From JBBILG01 sp037445085 (GTDB lineage: Bacteria > Pseudomonadota > Gammaproteobacteria > Burkholderiales > Methylophilaceae): a stretch of 64,000 nucleotides of DNA. Within the stretch, counting starts at the first letter, position 1. Every line of letters starts with the position of its first letter. The position numbers and the translations under genes were made by a program. Shown in pieces: positions 63,849 to 64,000 of this stretch. The notes below the pieces were generated by a model. That model had not been told where the DNA came from. It did no database searches and was given only the letters and a program-made list of their open reading frames with translations. Where the stretch lies: assembly GCA_037445085.1 (NCBI GenBank), contig JBBILG010000001.1:1-64000 (forward strand), in the 5' to 3' direction.

Positions 63849-64000
63849 TCAATGAAACTTGGGGATGCCATCGCCCTCGCGCTTGGCCGGGCCGCCCTCG
63901 CGCTTGCCGCCGCCGCGCTTCTCGTCGACGACGGGCACATGGGGGATGCCATACTCGTCCAGGATTTTGATTATATCGCCATGCCGGCGATCCAGCACAT
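63849..64000 (-). CDS. C-terminal end of an unrecognised protein (cut by window edge)
   Basis: The right edge carries the last ~50 codons of a minus-strand gene ending at a TGA at 63849-63851. The readable end is VLDRRHGDIIKILDEYG, then IPHVPVVDE and a Lys/Arg/Gly-rich tail finishing GIPKFH. No start is in the window and I do not recognise the family. It lies 127 bp upstream of cytochrome copy B on the same strand, so it may belong to the same locus. An intact frame and ordinary codon use make it probably real. Confidence 0.5.
   Translation of the reverse strand, partial: VLDRRHGDIIKILDEYGIPHVPVVDEKRGGGKREGGPAKREGDGIPKFH

Overview
The window is one 64 kb piece of a high-GC proteobacterial chromosome. 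The division and cell-wall cluster order, trxA-rho-rpmE, yraN-SIS-dolP, the DUF3579 protein and the lpxC/M23/secA flank all point to a betaproteobacterium of the Nitrosomonadales/Rhodocyclales type. I cannot name the genus. Coding density is very high, many starts overlap the previous stop (ATGA/GTGA), and GTG/TTG starts are frequent. The sequence is a draft: there is a 10-N gap at 48391-48400 inside a TonB-dependent receptor, and two genes (murD and that receptor) are frame-broken.

Layout. 1-9.5 kb: secA (cut by the left edge), an M23 peptidase, a DciA-type DUF721 protein, a TauE/SafE permease, dihydroxyacetone kinase subunits in the order dhaL-dhaK, tRNA nucleotidyltransferase (cca), an NDUFA9-like SDR protein and a soluble lytic transglycosylase. 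9.6-28.2 kb: the complete division and cell wall (dcw) cluster on the minus strand. Transcription runs right to left as mraZ-rsmH-ftsL-ftsI-murE-murF-mraY-murD-ftsW-murG-murC-murB-ddl-ftsQ-ftsA-ftsZ-lpxC. It is preceded by a sigma70-like promoter and an array of MraZ boxes at exact 10 bp spacing. 28.7-29.0 kb: RNase P RNA. 29-33 kb: pyrC, rsmI and, divergently, yraN-diaA-dolP and a DUF3579 protein. 33-37.6 kb: TlpA-like protein, trxA, rho, rpmE with promoter and terminator, and an ArnT-like membrane glycosyltransferase.

37.6-46.6 kb is a tungstate/molybdate and molybdopterin-cofactor island. It holds tupABC, an OprO/P-type porin, a one-domain ModE-type regulator, and the divergent moaA-fdhD-mobA-mobB-moeA operon followed by a small cytochrome c. 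The parts fit metal uptake across both membranes, cofactor synthesis, and sulfuration of a formate dehydrogenase that is not in the window. 46.8-49.0 kb is the broken TonB receptor. 49.1-52.3 kb is an isolated flhB-flhA pair.

52.4-55.1 kb carries a fused SoxYZ-like carrier, a cytochrome b561 and an exported metallo-beta-lactamase-fold hydrolase. The carrier and hydrolase match the accessory set of quinoprotein (PQQ) dehydrogenases. Two tandem cytochromes at 62.5-63.7 kb resemble cytochrome cL, the electron acceptor of such enzymes. They share a perfect 411 bp repeat but carry different export signals. In between are tonB, an orphan sensor kinase, thpR, a one-Cys Bcp peroxiredoxin, a PIN-PhoH protein, an LplT-like transporter and a type II NADH dehydrogenase. 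No tRNA gene, CRISPR array, insertion sequence or prophage was seen.
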